Shown here: positions 7,156-7,323 of the stretch, piece by piece
Layout: each line of letters begins with the position of its first letter
Numbering within the stretch: position 1 is the first letter of the stretch
Source of the DNA: Clostridiales bacterium
GTDB taxonomy: Bacteria > Bacillota > Clostridia > UBA1381
Length of the DNA stretch: 7,323 bases
Reading direction: 5' to 3'
Assembly (NCBI GenBank): GCA_003453455.1
Contig: DMLG01000092.1
Span: 1-7,323 of the forward strand
Translations under genes and position numbers: made by a program
Notes under the pieces: generated by a model
Database searches by the model: none
The model's input: only the letters and a program-made list of their open reading frames with translations
Told to the model about the DNA's origin: nothing

Positions 7156-7187
7156 ATGCTATAGACCTATCGAAAGGTATGAAAAGA

Positions 7188-7323
7188 ATGCTTAATAAAA
7201 ACAATTTACAAAAAAGCTCCAAAAGTAAAAAAGGAAATGCGTTCACAAGGTTTATGTCGCGGGATTTCAGTGCTTGGGTATTGCTTATACCGATGATTTT
7301 GTGCGTTTTTTTCTTCACACTAA
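7188..7323 (+). CDS. ABC sugar-transporter permease, N-terminal fragment (cut by window end)
   Basis: The first 45 codons of an integral membrane protein running off the window. A basic, Asn/Lys/Ser-rich cytoplasmic head (residues 1-25) leads into RDFSAWVLLIPMILCVFFFTL, which matches the first transmembrane helix of MalF/UgpA/LplB-type permeases, where a charged residue and Trp precede a Leu-rich segment with a Pro. The ATG at 7188 has AAAGG (7173-7177) 10 bases upstream; the in-frame ATG at 7179 is only one base from that site and is less likely. It lies 79 bases after the binding-protein gene, across the stem-loop, in the expected binding protein-permease order. A second permease would be expected just outside the window. 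Confidence 0.8.
   Translation, partial: MLNKNNLQKSSKSKKGNAFTRFMSRDFSAWVLLIPMILCVFFFTL

Noticed and set aside
7179..7190. ATG at 7179 as the permease start
   Set aside because: It is in frame but only one base from the AAAGG site; ATG 7188 has a workable 10-base spacing.

Overview
The window is a densely packed, single-strand (+) carbohydrate-utilisation segment from what looks like a low-GC Gram-positive anaerobe, most likely a gut- or rumen-type Clostridia member. This assignment rests on the A+T-rich codon use, purine-rich Shine-Dalgarno sites, a lipoprotein-type solute-binding protein, and the overall style of the protein sequences. It is an inference; no rRNA or other taxonomic marker is present.

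Layout: (1) bases 1-56 may hold the last codons of an upstream gene overlapping the next start. (2) 46-1254 is a GH105 unsaturated uronyl hydrolase (YteR/YesR type). (3) 1258-3381 is a GH78 alpha-L-rhamnosidase. (4) 3394-4389 is a ROK-family sugar kinase with a complete zinc motif and an unusual N-terminal extension. (5) 4410-5558 is an N-acetylglucosamine-6-phosphate deacetylase (NagA family) with a binuclear-type metal site. These four genes are separated by only 3-20 bases and probably form one transcription unit. (6) 5559-5683 is a 125-base gap holding a possible -10 element behind a 10-bp direct repeat, and a good ribosome-binding site that leads only to a two-codon ORF. (7) 5684-7108 is an ABC-importer solute-binding lipoprotein. 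(8) 7121-7155 is a perfect 13-bp stem-loop. (9) 7188 to the window edge is the start of an ABC sugar permease (MalF/UgpA/LplB type).

How the genes fit together: the lipoprotein and permease would import oligosaccharides. The cytoplasmic GH105 would remove the unsaturated uronic acid left at the non-reducing end by a polysaccharide lyase acting elsewhere, and the GH78 enzyme would remove alpha-L-rhamnose. That pair is the classic intracellular finish of rhamnogalacturonan I breakdown. The kinase and NagA add a separate activity: phosphorylation and deacetylation of an N-acetylhexosamine. Together they suggest a glycan with uronate, rhamnose and N-acetylhexosamine (a bacterial exopolysaccharide, or a mixed diet of pectin and amino sugars), which is the most interesting reading of the window. 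No lyase, regulator, nagB, rhamnose-catabolic gene, RNA gene, mobile element or CRISPR array is visible. Nothing here amounts to a clearly unprecedented system; the findings are variant active sites, an odd kinase N-terminus, the gene combination and the two intergenic regulatory regions.
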